DNA of 64,000 nucleotides from Prostheceraeus crozeri (taxonomy: Eukaryota; Platyhelminthes; Polycladida; Euryleptidae). The DNA lies in NCBI GenBank assembly GCA_907163375.1, contig CAJQUW010003080.1:186001-250000 (forward strand), written 5' to 3'. Of this stretch, positions 31,609-43,957 are shown piece by piece. Under the pieces are notes generated by a model, which worked only from the letters and a program-made list of their open reading frames with translations, was not told the DNA's origin and did not search any database. The first letter of the stretch is position 1, and every line of letters begins with the position of its first letter. Position numbers and translations under genes: made by a program.

Positions 31609-33744
31609 CCGATCTCTTGTTCGCTAGTTCATGCAAAACAGTCTAACCGATTGTGCTGCACAGATAGCCCAAAGTAAATTCAGAAAAGTGCTCGAATCAG
31701 CCAGTCCCTTGCGAGTCGAAATAGTTCATCAAGTAAGAGAGTAGAGTAGACTGGGACCACACACTGACAAAGCAGCGTGTTTGACGAATTCTTAAAATTA
31801 TTAAAAATGAGTTGGTTGATGATACGGGCTTGCCCCCACCTAATAGCTGACCGACAGGCTGATCGGTTTGTGGTAAGAAGCTTGCTATCAACGGAACTCT
31901 TTGTGGGTAGAGAAGAGTTGTAAAGAATCTTTGTTTGTATTTCGTTAAAATTCTTCCATACATGTGACACGGGTCTCAATGGCATCCCAAGAATAGTTGA
32001 TCTATAACCATGCACTTATTGTAAAAATGCATGCATGCTGATTCGAATGTCCGCCAACGGTTGCCAGGAAAGCATGATTGAAGCTCTTGATGACACCAGT
32101 TCTTCAAATGCGGTAGAATTTATTTAATTTCAAATGCTTTCAGATCGCATTCACACCCGATCGTCTAACACACCGTCGCAACCAGATCGTCTAGCTAAGC
32201 TATGTTATAAACTTAGAGAAAGTATATTAGGTAGAGTGGTAACTCCACTTTTATTAAATCCTCAATGTGTATACACTTTCGATTTTATGAAATGAACTCG
32301 ATATAGTTGGGATATATATATAATCGGGGAAATAGTTGGTCATTGTCACCAAATGTGAGATATGCAAATGTTTGCAGTCTTGATGAAATTACCACGGAAT
32401 TGAGTGATCATGATAGTTATGCTGAAGCAGTGATTGTATTTTACAGATTCTCAGTGTCATGACAGCCTGGGAGATGTAATGTTTGTTAAATTAGCAATTC
32501 GATGGATTGCTATTACTTTCATGCTCAACCTCAAGAGTATTTTCTTACGGTGATCATATCACAGACAACCTGCCACTGGCAGAGCAAAATCACATAATCA
32601 AAGACAATGATTTCAATTAACTTTGAAAGATGTAAATGGTTCCACATCACTATTCAATTTCAAGAAGTGAAGCATAAATTGAGTTAATCACAAAATCATG
32701 CCAGTGAAAATTGAATTAAAAAATTCAAATTTCAGCCAAGAAAGCCAAGAAAACACGAAGACTTTCATTATAATACAATTCATGAAATTCCCTTGGCAAT
32801 CAGCTTAATTTCCACTTAGTTAGGATGCTTATTAGCAAACATTCATTCCTTTTGATATCCAACTTGTTTCATACTACTTATAACGGGGCGTCATCTCGGT
32901 AGTATCTAAATTTTGCAAAATTTTTGACTTTTTAAAACTGCATGCTCAAATAATTTGTTGGACCACGGGAACGTAATCTCCGCAAAAAACTGAATCTATT
33001 CATATAAAATTTTCACTGCATACAGATATTTTTTTGTTATTATACAAAGTTTGTTAAAACTGTTATTATACAAAGCAAGTCGCCTATTCAAAGGTCGTAA
33101 AATCCGTGAATGAATTTCTGTTACAATGTTGAAAATATTATGTTTTGGAATTGAAGCGACTTTGCTTTCGAAAACAAATTGAGAATTCAGACAGGTTATT
33201 ATGCAACTTGGTATGAAATTTATCAAAATCGCAGAGTAATCTGCTGACAGTTGTTCTCTGCTGATATGATGGAATACGACTCTTGTTCGTGCAAGGCATC
33301 AACATATTGTTATCATGCAATCCAAAGCAGCACAATGTCCAATCACATGTGAAGAAAACAAAACTATGAAAAAATGTATGTTCATTGTCTACACATGCAG
33401 ATAATAAGTTTCAGTAGTCCCCCACAGTAGTGACTAGCGGTGGTAGTAGAGGGTTGTGTAAAGCGCCGCTGTGAAGGACGACGCATACCACACGCTCTGC
33501 CTAAATCCCACAGAACCTATTGATGCAGAAAAATCAGAAAATGCATATTTCGCCCGTCGGGCTTTCTCATTGGTAACAATTGAAGGCATTCATTAAAGAT
33601 ATCGAACTTAAATGGTGATCACTTCACGCATACGGCATGCACATGCTTGCGGACTTATGAATGAAGACACAGTCTATTGATGACCATGACGGTAAAGAAC
33701 AATAGGCTAAATGAACTAGTAGTTCTCTACTCCATGGGTGTAAT

Positions 33745-34010
33745 GAGTAGCGCCTGCGTGAAACGCTTCGATCTCGGATGCGGCATTAAGTGATTGCAGA
33801 ATGCATTCCGCCTTCCACGTGCCTGGAGGGAGAAGTGGTTTCCTGACTACCTCGCGCTCTCAATAGATGTTCCGGTGGCCTTGTGGCTAGAGGGTATGCT
33901 TGCACGTCCTCTAGCTACAACGTCGCTGGTTCGAACCTACCCACGACTGATGAGTCCCAACAGGCCGAAATATGTGTCGTGGTGGTTACATCTCCTGAGA
34001 TTTGATAAAG
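33745..34010 (+). mobile_element. tRNA-derived SINE with hammerhead-like motif, copy 2
   Basis: A box TGGCCTTGTGGCTAGAG at 33876-33892 and B box GGTTCGAACCT at 33928-33938 are followed by CCACGA-CTGATGA-GTCCCAACAGGCC-GAAA and TCGTGG (33941-33982). It aligns with 981-1240 over its whole length, including the upstream TGCGTGAAACGC block. It ends less than 80 bases before a PRKD exon. Confidence 0.8.
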
Positions 34011-34084
34011 ATGAACATACTTGTACTTGCTGATCTATACAAGATCAGAAACAAGAATGTCTACCCGACTCATTTTCCTTTCAG

Positions 34085-34141
34085 AATCTCTCCCATCCCG
34101 GTGTAATCGTTTTGGAGCGAATGTTCGAAACTTCTGAAAGG
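34085..34141 (+). CDS. PRKD: PRKD exon: N-lobe strands after the C-helix
   Basis: A 57-base exon of nineteen codons, phase 0, acceptor CCTTTCAG and donor GTAAGT, encoding NLSHPGVIVLERMFETSER. Human PKD has NLHHPGIVNLECMFETPER at this site, with identical length and flanking residues. It supplies the strand leading to the gatekeeper. The exon is too short to stand out as an ORF and was found by its splice sites and the expected sequence. All phase relationships fit. Confidence 0.96.
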
Positions 34142-34774
34142 GTAAGTACTGTACTTCGTGAAATTGGTGCATTATACTGTATACATAGCGCAAACATTAA
34201 AAGAAATTCATAGTTTATACTTCATGTAAACATCAATTCACTCATGCGAGACTGCTTGCCCACATTGTCAATCGCCTAAAATCCGTCTGTTCCACAATCA
34301 TCTAAAACGTCACACAAACCTTATTAATAAATGTAGGAAACACATAATATGTGGGCACCTTTCTTTCATGTTGCCATTCCATTAAGGCTTCATTCTACGT
34401 TTACTTAACATTATATTATGCTGAGTGTGTAGAAAGAGAAACATAGTGTCCACTATTTCTTAAATTCTTTGGTTTGGCCTAACCCAGATTGGAAAACATG
34501 GCTCCGAATCACCAAACATTCTCTCACAGGCCACATTTAGAGGTTCCATGAAGTACCATCACATAAAGTTGTCGTGAATCTTATGAATGCAACCACGTCA
34601 TTGTCATTGCGTAATTCTGAAGCGTGCTGATTTGCCGCTGCGAGAAACCGCATTCACTACACAGTTGCCGATATACGAAGACCATCTTATCCGCAAGTAC
34701 AGTTGTGGCCACAGAATTAGATTGTTTATGTGCATCATTTTCCTTGAAGTGCAAGCTGATTCAAAACGATGCCA

Positions 34775-35240
34775 CGTATAGGAACTTACTAAGTGGGCAA
34801 AAAATTCCTTATACCTTGCAGAGATAGGAAAATAATCGTGCGCCGCTTGCGGATTGCTGTTAATTCCTTCAAAATGCTCCGATCACCACGATTCTTTCAT
34901 TCGAAGACTTCGGATCATTGCGCAAAAGTTTTCTCGATAATGTTGGGTCCTCCGATCATTATTAAAAAAGTTAGCAGGCGCACGAAAAAAACGTTCACAA
35001 GCTTCTCTGTAGAACTTGACATCGTCTGTATTTCTTTGATGTGTGACCCGGTTGATAGCAGTCACTGAAACTTCGTACAATTAGGCGTGTTTCATGTTGA
35101 ACCATTGTTCGATCATTGGCTGCTCATTGTTCGATTGTTGTGGTATTATGTCTGCAGATTGTGCCATTTCATTAACGTTGCATGTTCCAATGTTTCCTTT
35201 CTAGTCAGACAGTTAAAGAGACAACCTGTCTAATTCTGCG
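34775..35240 (+). repeat. Dispersed repeat family R, copy 3
   Basis: Matches the inverse of 12855-13330 along most of its length, from AGGAACTTACTAAGTGGG to the CCTTTCTAGTCAGACAG block, and the shared centre of the 19390 and 53660 copies. Copies 1 and 3 form one subfamily (GTGTGACCCGGTTGATA and neighbours) and copies 2 and 4 another (CTCACTGTATAGTGCATAC). Confidence 0.82.
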
Positions 35241-37806
35241 GTTGGTACAGTGATAAGCAAATGCAATCAACTGTCTCATGATCAATAATATTTTTGGAAT
35301 TTTGCATTCTTGGTCAGACATTGTTAGAGATTATTCTTAGGAGTGCAGAAACTCGGGCACAAGGATTGTGTTTAATATGAGATTGGCTGCATTACGAAGT
35401 TCTGCAAACTGAAAGGAGTTGTCAATTTTGACAGCTCAGAATTTCCCATGATGTGTGTATCATGGAGAAAATTATTTATCTGAATATTTTCATGCCAAAA
35501 TCTGTCGAGTGATGAATTTCTGTGCAGTAAACACGTCAATACAAGACAGAAAGTTGTCGATGATTTTCAAAATAGTTTAATGGGTTAAGATTTTTCATAT
35601 CTAATGGAATTCGTCAGTGCTAATGTTTGCTTAACTTAGCTGTCATGCATGTCCTCTCTCAAAGCTGAGTGAGATCAGAAAATCTTGAACTTGTTAGCAC
35701 CGCCCAAGTATCCAATGAGAAAGCAGTCGTTAGAAAGCTGAGTTGAGATGTTTATGTTGACTTATAGTTCACTTTCGAACAATGAAAATTCATGAGCTTT
35801 CATGCCGAAACAGACTAAAGGTGGCCGATGGCTCGCCACGTAGTCTTTTATCTTTGACAAAATTACTTAGTGAAAAAACACTAGCGTCTATCGCGAGGGC
35901 CTTCGACAACCGCCGGCGCCATAGTCATGCGCGCAAGACCGTCGTCGAAAGCGCTCGCGAGTAGTTAAGTTTTTTTTATGACAGCCTAACTTTCATTGGC
36001 TCCTGTGAGTATCCAATCATAGCGGTGAATTCTCCAACATGACCATGTAGTGTCCACGGGGGCTACTTAATTTACGTAATTTAACGGTGACCAATGCGCC
36101 ATCATGTCGCAATCTACCTTGAATTGTTAATTTCAAAGCTGTTTCATCATAGATTTCACACCGGTGGATTACGGAGGCCCAAACAGTCGGTAGGGAAACG
36201 GAAAACCGTCACACTCGCTGTCATACATTTGACTGTGATCACTAGACAAATCGTTCTTGGTGACGCAATGGTCTAACATCGTCAGAGATAGCATACGTTG
36301 CTCAATCGTTACATGACAGAAGATGCTAAAAGCGGCATTCTTCATGCAAATTGTTACACAAAACTTGTTAGGCATGTATTGAAACGAAACTCAAGACAAC
36401 TCATCCATGCGCACCTCATGGTCAGGGACTAACTAAGTTCTAGCAACTGCTAGAGGTTTGTCAGTCACTAGCAACTTACTATCTAGCAGTGTTTCTGTGC
36501 GATCGCCATTTTTCCTCTATCTGATTCATCTGCAGCATTTTATTTAACTCGATTAATGCAATCTTACGAATCAATGACAGAAATATTGCGTTCTATCGCA
36601 ATCACTAAATCTGTGGTTGATTGATGGCGATATCTCAAATCTACTGGATTTAATTTGCATTCAGTTGATGTTTTTCATTTTCTTTTGGAGCGATGGAATG
36701 TCGCCTTTCGGCGTGAGAAAATGCTGAACACCACAGGATGCAGACTGACATTTTGTAGACATTTCACATGATGCATGACATGAATGTTTAGCAAAAGAGA
36801 AATTGGTCTGTCCCACGTTGTTTCTACTATTTGGAGCCCTTGTGATGGCTATTTTAATTGTCATTTAGAAAATTAAGTTCTTCAATTTGTCAATTTTTCA
36901 GTATCTATCATTTTCACATGCTTCATGAAACTACAATTTGCTTGAAATGACGGTGACTCACACGCAAAATCAATGAGAATATTTTGAGACGACAAAAAAT
37001 TATTGTGTCTACCAACGAGAAACGACGTCATTCTAAGGGCCGTATCCTGAAGTCTCGGTTAGGTAACCCTCCGCTAAGTGCTTAACCCTCAGTTTGTTAA
37101 CCGAGGATATTTATCTGGTATTCACACAAGAAATTTAACTCTCGGTTTGCTAGCTGAAGTTAAGTCGAATGCAGCAGTTCTTAACTGGCAGTCAAACTGG
37201 AATTCCCTCAGTAATTAGGTCAAGGTTCGGCTGTCAAGGAAACAGTTGACGAATAATCACTGTCGCTGTCCGGATAGTCGATGCGCATTGTGAACATTTT
37301 GCTCAGGCATTTAACCTGACGTGTGTTTCGATGCTGATCATCAAGTTAATACCGAATCGCTACGTTGACAATTCACATAGAAGTGCTTTTTAAGTCTACA
37401 CTTAGAATGTGTATTAGATGATAAGTGTGCGAAAACGTGTTTCTGATAGAGATGCTCGATTTTCTATGCACATTCACATGAGAGTATTTGCAAAAATGAT
37501 TCGCTTATTGATAGAAAAAAATGAAAATCTTGTGTCCTAACTTATACAAATCTTTATCAATTTGAACCCTACAGGTACCTAGGAAAGTTATCTACACGAC
37601 AGGAGTGTACAAGCGCGTTTTTGACCTAGCGGCTTGAACTGCCGTTTTCACAAGACGGTAGTTGCAGAAAGTAACCACTTATTCATGGTAAAACTCGCAG
37701 ATCTGGGGCTTAACTTGTAGAAATCTGCATCCGTTTGCATCTGCAGGTAGCTACAAGTAGGCTATTGTTGAGCTAGTGAGAAATCTAACCGCTTGGAAAG
37801 GACATA

Positions 37807-39330
37807 CGCTTAGCACAATTGAAAACGCACCACCTGTCAAATCCGTCAAATTGATCGCTATACACGATTGATAAAGAATGGAGGACGCATTCTAACCGAC
37901 ATAGATATCTGTGCTACGGCCCGACGGCGGTCAGGGGTCTAATGACATGATTGACAGCTAATGTAAATGAATAGGACAAACTTTTAGTGATTAAGAAAAG
38001 AAATTATTAAACATAACATCTATACTTCTACAAGTTAATAGCGGGTATAACCTCCGCGAGCAGTCAATAAGGCACTGATTCGTCGCGGCATTCTGAGGAC
38101 GAGCCGTCTCAGAAAATTTTGAGGAATTTGTTGCCAAACTTCAACCACTGTCTCTTGTAATTCACGCAGTGTTTGCGGAGGCGGGTCCCGCTGCTGAACT
38201 TGGCGCTTCAGATAATCCCACACGTGCTCGATCGGGTTCATGTCTGGCGACATTGATGGCCAGCGAAGAGTCCGTATCCCTAAGTTTTCCTTCAGCTGCG
38301 TCACATTGTATGCACAATGCGAAGGTGCGTTATCATCTTGCAGGATCCAGTTGGCCACGTCTCCGAATGTTCGAGTCGCAAATGGCAGAAGATGCGTTTG
38401 CAGCAGTTCAGCATAACGCTCACCAGTCACGTTCGTGTTGAGCACTACCAGCTCGGTCTTGCCCGTCAGGGTGATGCCTGCCCACACGTGAACGGATGGC
38501 CCCTGTTGCTGATGAGTAGGCTGGACGTGTTGCTGCAGCATCTCTTGGCGTGGCACACGCCAAACACGAATGCGGCCATCATTGCGGAACAGACGAAACC
38601 GACTTTCGTCAGTGAAGATGATACGTCTCCATTGTGGTAGTCTCCAGTGAACTCGTTGCATCGCCCACCGCTCTCTTCGTGCCACATGCGCAGGTGTTAT
38701 TCTGGGGCATTTGCGCATCTTCCTTGAGCGAAGTCCTTGCTCTCGAAGCCGATTTCTTATGGTGCCCGAGCTCAGGATGTTGCCTCTGCGACTTCTTTCG
38801 CCCCACATCAGTCGTAGCAGAGTTGCGGGGAGTGTGGGATTGCCTCGCACCATTCTGAGCAATCGCCGGTCAGCTCTGGCAGTTGTGTGACGAACTGCAC
38901 CACGGTTCCATTTGCTCTCGCTTTCTTGAGAAGTCGGGCAATCGTCGTATGCGAACGACCGAAATGTCGTCCGACTGCCCGAAGGGACATTCCAGCGTCA
39001 AGCATGCAAATAGCACGCCATCTTTCGGCATCAGACATTTGACGCACCATCTTAAGATTTTTCACAAAACCGTCATTTCCCATAATAAGTCGTTAATTTT
39101 ATACTTCATGATCGAAGTTCAATTTGAGCACATGCTTGCTAAGTAATTTGGTAATAATAATGCTTGCTTCAGTAATTCAGTCTGAACAATTACGCAATCC
39201 CACCACCAGACCGCCGTCGTGCAGATATCTATGTCAATTAGCGTGCGTCCTTCATTCCATATTTAATCGAAGGGATTTACTTCGAATTAGCTGGATTTGA
39301 CAGGTGGTGCGTTTTCAATTGTGCTAAGTC
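37807..39330 (-). mobile_element. Tc1-type transposon, nearly whole, 1524 bp
   Basis: Terminal inverted repeats begin CGCTTAGCACAATTGAAAAC on the left and GACTTAGCACAATTGAAAAC on the right strand and continue imperfectly for about 150 bases (shared ACATAGATATCTG and GACGGCGGTC). TA flanks both ends (37805-37806 and 39331-39332). The transposase is on the minus strand. Confidence 0.93.
38035..39083 (-). pseudogene. Tc1-type transposase (DD34E), one frameshift
   Basis: The N-terminal part (from 39083, MGNDGFVKNLKMVRQMSDAE) is a helix-turn-helix domain (MSLRAVGRHFGRSHTTIARL). The rest is in another frame, beginning near 38900 and continuing to TAG at 38035-38037 with IIFTDESRFRLF, ILQDDNAPSHC and PDMNPIEHVWDYL. 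Second Asp to Glu spacing is 34 residues. The single frame change falls near 38880-38905, between ARANGTV and the RHTTARADRR that follows in the other frame. Apart from that the 340-residue protein has every expected motif, so inactivation looks recent. Confidence 0.92.
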
Positions 39331-42019
39331 TATAATGTTGCTTATTTATTTATCGCGGAAAACATTGCCGACAAATTCTACTATAATTCTATTATTATCA
39401 TTAATTCTAATCGTTCATTCTATTAATTTCATTGAATCTCGAGGTCGTCTTAACAAAATAATGCACACATGCACGTACATCGCACAAGTTTATTTAAACA
39501 ACGTTAATGCGTAGTTTTGGATGTATACATGTACATGAGGAACGACATGTTAGACACTCACCTTATTGCATTTTCATATAAAATTTGATAAGAACTAGTC
39601 ATTGCAATTTTCTTAAACTTCTTATTCCATGTCGCAACTCAACGAATAAGAATATTGAGTAGAAACTCTCTATTGCAGCACCAAGGATACTATTAGAAGT
39701 GGTTGCCTTATGTAGGCTGTTATTAGCGGACAAACAACTCTTTGGAACACATTTCACTTTTTGCTTCCACTTATTGTCCGTGAAGAGATTTTATGGATGT
39801 CAATTCGTGAACATGTGTAATCAAATTCATCTCATGTATTTCTCGGACAGTATTGTCCACCCAAAACGACGGAATTGAAATGGAATTCATGAAGCCGCAT
39901 CATTGTTTCATTCGGTTGAGAACCTGCTCTTGGAAATCATAAAAGTTCAATGTTGCTTCTACAGTGTTCCGTTTTTGAGAAGTACAAATGTCGAGGGAAG
40001 CGTTAATTCGTTAAGGAGGGAGGAAAGTGTTCGCTTCATTCTAACTTATCGATGAAGAAATGAACTTTTTAAGTCCATCAATGAGCTCTCCAATAGACAC
40101 TTGCAACTTCTCAAACCTGCAGAGTTCTAACACTGTGCAGAACATCTCTGAGGCTGAGAGTGATTGCCATCAATGATCCTACTTCGTCTGATTTGAGAAA
40201 AGAAAGAAGCATGTTCATAAAGAAGAAAACAAGAGTGAGAAGTACTGACGTCAAAATGCCCAGGAAACCGGTCTGTCTTCAAGGGCCTAGAAATCAATAA
40301 TGTTCAGCTATTAACGCTATCATTGTGCGATATGTTCTTTCTGAATGAAGATACATTTCCTTCTAGCCGATATATATTAGTTGTGTGTAGGTAACAGGTG
40401 ATTCTAATGTGTGATTGAGTCATCTTATCTGTAAAGTAGATCCAAATGCTCGTATCCATAAACAGATAGTAAACTGTTAATTTCTGTATATCCACTGCAA
40501 TTCAGATAAATATATAGGTAGAGAAAATAGAGATTCGGCAGACAGAATTGAATCCATCGTGTTGAACTTACATTTCTATCTCACCTCTCCTGAGATTTGC
40601 AACTAGCAAGTTAATGAAATTTCGACTGGTATTCATTAAATACAACTTTTATCTCACTGCTAACATTGTCGTCCAAGTTAGTGCGCCTGCCTCTATATTA
40701 TGGAAATTTTGAAATAGTGAACTGTTTCTTCAAGCCTTCTATGCCTTATGATGGTCCCCGAATGCCGACTGACATCATTACAACCTACGTTATTGACTCA
40801 AGCCATAAGGATGGAAACTGATATTGTGGGAGTCCTTGACATCTATATCAATTGGACTGAAACTGACGGTCGCATTCCGTAATGATCGCATTAAAAAGCT
40901 CTCATGGAAATCTGAAAAACGAGTTTTGAAAACTCACTGAAAACGAGAGATTGTAGATGCACTGTACATGAAGAGCAGAATGTCACTCTGGCAAACTCTT
41001 CGTCATGCGGTTCAAAGTATAGTTATGTAAGAAATAATTCATTCTGATATTAGGGGCGTCGCAATGCATTCATCTTGTGTTTGGAGGTACTCCGTAATTT
41101 CTAGCGTGAGCTCAAAATCAATTAGTCTGCTGCTCCAAGAAATTCATGATCTAGTCATTCTCCTTCAATTCTTTCTTTTACGTCAGACCGATAAATAGTT
41201 TTGAAGTTTTACTTCATCGAATGACGATTAATTGAATACGAAGCATGGATGGAATCGCAGAAATGTGAAAGTTTGTCTCGACATTATTAAGTGATTCCAG
41301 CACTTTATATGGACACAATCAATAACAAAATCGGAAGCTGGTCCCAGGTTTTTCTTCCTAGTTCATCATTTTCTGACATTTGATATTGATATTTCTGACA
41401 TTTGATATTTGACAACAGCATATCGCTAGGAAACTGCCCCTTACAGATGAAATTTAATTTCATTTTAACTGAATTCGTCAACCTACGCTTAGCGTGTTAG
41501 TTAGATTGCTTTCTCGAGAGACATTTGGAATTAAATCCAAAAGTATTTCCACAAAAAGGTTTCAGCGTCGAAATAAGGGAACTAATAAGTTCATAGACTT
41601 AGCCTCTCAAAATGAAGTTAAATTAACTGTCGGCATGTTCCAGTGAAATCGTTCATGTATTCACATTTTTTTCAAGTCTATTCTTGGAAGCTTCTTTGGA
41701 TAGAAATAAGGTGTCCGGGAAAGAGGCCTTCATACAATTCTGTCGTTTATCGATCTGACTGCCCTCCTGGTCGACAGCAGCACTTTCAGTGATGCAAGTA
41801 TGGGTGTATTAACACGTATGCTCATTTTAGTCAATGTGGATCTGCTTGTTTCTCCTAAAGCGCAAAATCATTCTGATGAAATAGCGTACAAGATGTTGCC
41901 TTACGTCACGAGTCTCAAGCTATTACATGCTTCAGAAAATTGACGTAGATCGCTGAAATTACCAACATTAAGCAGCAGCTACCATCTGCTCATTGTGGTG
42001 TCACTGACTTCACCCTATC

Positions 42020-42170
42020 TTACCCAGGCTATTGTGAGCCTTGAAACCCCGGGGTCGGCATCTGAATCACCCTCTCTGATTTTGATGTTCCCATCATTCA
42101 ATCGTTCCCTTGATTGTTGTACAACACAATTGGCGCATACTCGTTCCAATCTTGGAATCAATTTATGTGA
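42020..42170 (+). repeat. Diverged repeat segment shared with 1241-1462
   Basis: Shares CTCTGATTTTGAT, TGTTGTACAACA and ACTCGTTCCAAT in order with the minus strand of 1241-1462. Divergence is high, so this is an old repeat or a small conserved part of a larger element. Confidence 0.4.
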
Positions 42171-43374
42171 ACTTGATCATCTTGTTGCTGTAAATGGCAA
42201 TTCAAAATTTGAATTCTTTTTTCTAAAAAGTTATATTTTGAACATCAGTTGGGAGTTGATTGCCGATGACTTTGATAAACGATGCATTATGATCAATAAT
42301 CGCATGAAATAGCTTAAAGACGATCTCGGGAATGTACTTGATTGCATTGGGATAATTTGGAGGCACTGAATGCAAATTAGAGATTTTTGAAAATACATAT
42401 TTTCTGCTACTATCTTAGTTATTCGTCGTGAAGGCTGCAGAAGCTGCTTCCAAATCAATGAATGCCTTAATGTCGTGGGAGGCATGATTATCTGTCCATT
42501 TCGTGACTTGGGATCCACTATTTCTAGCAGGAGACTGACAGTATTACTTATAACGCTATTGTGAGTAGTGTCTCAAGTACATTTATATCATTCATACACT
42601 AATTACATATATGCATTCGTAGATGAATGAAAATGTTGATTGACTTCGTCTGTGCTTTATCAATGGTTTACAAGTGCTTTGAATTGATTCAGATGCTCAA
42701 TTTTTCAATAAATTGATAAAATTCTCAATTTTCAAAGGTCGAATGTTTGATGTTTCCATGCTCCAAATTTGATAAAAATGAGACTATTTATCATTAATGC
42801 CTAGAAAGTGAAATTCACAAAATATAGTAGCAGCTATTATATTTTTGGAGTATACAGTATATAAAATAGTGTTAAACAGAGAGAAGCGTATGATAATGTC
42901 ATGACAAAGCGCACTCAGCTTGAATTATGAACTCAAAAAGAGACGGTTGTAAATTTAGTTTTACCATGGTAATCATTTTCATTATTTCTTTTCTCTTCTT
43001 CAAATTTCATGTTTTAACTGTTTATTTGCATTCGTTTATCAGTATTATGTCCACTGATTTCTTTTGGATGTTGTCTAGTATATATGTCTATGATCTATGT
43101 CACGATTGTATGTGTTAACGATGTTCAAACTTTGTTGGAATTCTGTGTCTCATTCATTCCGGTGTATGATTGTGAATAGAACAGGCGAAAATATTCGGTC
43201 ATGAGTACCTCTCGTGCTGTTTCATCTATAAGATCTCGACGGGGTATTGCTGATCCAACTATTTTTAACTTTGACCCAATATTGCTGTTACCATTGCTAG
43301 TAATAACTTTGTTATTGTCATTGGTAATTAATTATTTGAACATCGGTAATTGAATTGTGAGCATTATTTTCCAG

Positions 43375-43663
43375 ATTTACGTTGTAATGGAGAAAATGAA
43401 GGGTGACATGCTGGAGATGATTCTCAATTCACCAAAGAGCCGTTTGTCGGAGCGAGTGACAAAATATCTTGTGACACAAATTTTAGTCGCTCTCAAATAC
43501 TTACATTCCAAGAACGTCGTCCATTGTGATTTGAAGCCTGAAAACGTGCTATTGTCGGCGAATACTCCTTTCCCACAAATCAAGTTATGCGACTTCGGCT
43601 TTGCAAGACTGATTGGTGAAAAATCATTCCGACGATCAATCGTTGGCACTCCAGCTTATTTAG
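43375..43663 (+). CDS. PRKD: PRKD exon: kinase hinge, catalytic loop, activation loop
   Basis: Ninety-six codons plus one base (phase 0 in, phase 1 out), acceptor TTTTCCAG and donor GTGAGA. It encodes [17 protein letters not shown] (hinge, with Met as likely gatekeeper), [20 protein letters not shown], the catalytic loop [21 protein letters not shown] with the Mg-binding DFG, and the activation segment [15 protein letters not shown]. The two activation-loop serines of animal PKD (in KSF and RRS) are both present, so the PKC-dependent activation mechanism looks conserved. All catalytic residues are intact. A SINE lies about 110 bases downstream in the next intron. Confidence 0.98.
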
Positions 43664-43775
43664 GTGAGAAAAGATGTCTACATTGCTGAAGGATATTTTT
43701 GTAAAATTAGCTATCATTGATAATCTGATAGTTGAACGGGTATTGGAAAATTTCAGCTCGTTGGATGTCTGGGTG

Positions 43776-43957
43776 TCCGTGGCACAGTGGTTCAGTGCGT
43801 GGCCCAGTCATCTCCTGCTCGAGAGGTCGAGCCCTGAAAGTGTCATCGGAAGTCGGCAGGAAGGGTATCGGGAATAAAACGCTCCAGAAAAGTCTGACTA
43901 AGTCAGCACCGTCCAAGCCTCCAGTATGAAGGAGCAGCGACGTCAAAGTTTCATTTC
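43776..43957 (+). mobile_element. tRNA-derived SINE family II, copy 2
   Basis: TCCGTGGCACAGTGGTTCAG (A-box region) and GAGGTCGAGCCC (B box) are followed by GGCAGGAAGGGTATCGG and CACCGTCCAAGCCTCCAG. Compared with the other two copies it has small internal deletions. The 3' end is a TTTCATTTCATTT tail. Confidence 0.85.

Larger units (their letters stand above)
13701..34084 (+). other. PRKD intron, about 20.4 kb
   Basis: Holds a SINE (14026-14250), a 334-bp repeat (15328-15661), a Tc1 transposase (16628-17641), a 73-bp duplication (17928-18073), a hAT end (19004-19050), family R (19390-19880), a retroposon (20055-20598), a LINE derivative (23345-23620), hAT and Penelope remnants (24089-24803), a foldback (26119-26759), a tRNA-like sequence (28446-28518), a minisatellite (30461-31437), a LINE zinc-finger piece (31402-31608) and a SINE (33745-34010). 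In 14251-15327, 18074-19003, 20610-23344, 25091-26114, 26764-28445, 28519-30460 and 31609-33744 I recognise nothing beyond AT-rich intron and chance ORFs. Confidence 0.85.
34142..43374 (+). other. PRKD intron, about 9.2 kb
   Basis: Holds family R (34775-35240), a whole Tc1 element (37807-39330) and a diverged repeat (42020-42170). A short stretch at about 37038-37130 (GGGCCGTATCCTGAAG and nearby TAACC-rich inverse repeats) may be a transposon end without a visible partner. In 35241-37030, 39331-42019 and 42171-43374 I recognise nothing. Confidence 0.85.

Noticed and set aside
31680-32015. A 111-codon minus-strand ORF beside the LINE zinc-finger piece
   Set aside because: It has no recognisable domain and overlapping frames are equally open; possibly LINE-derived but unsupported.
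37038-37240. A complete transposon starting GGGCCGTATCCTGAAG
   Set aside because: Only one end-like sequence with local TAACC inverse repeats is visible; no opposite end or target duplication was found.
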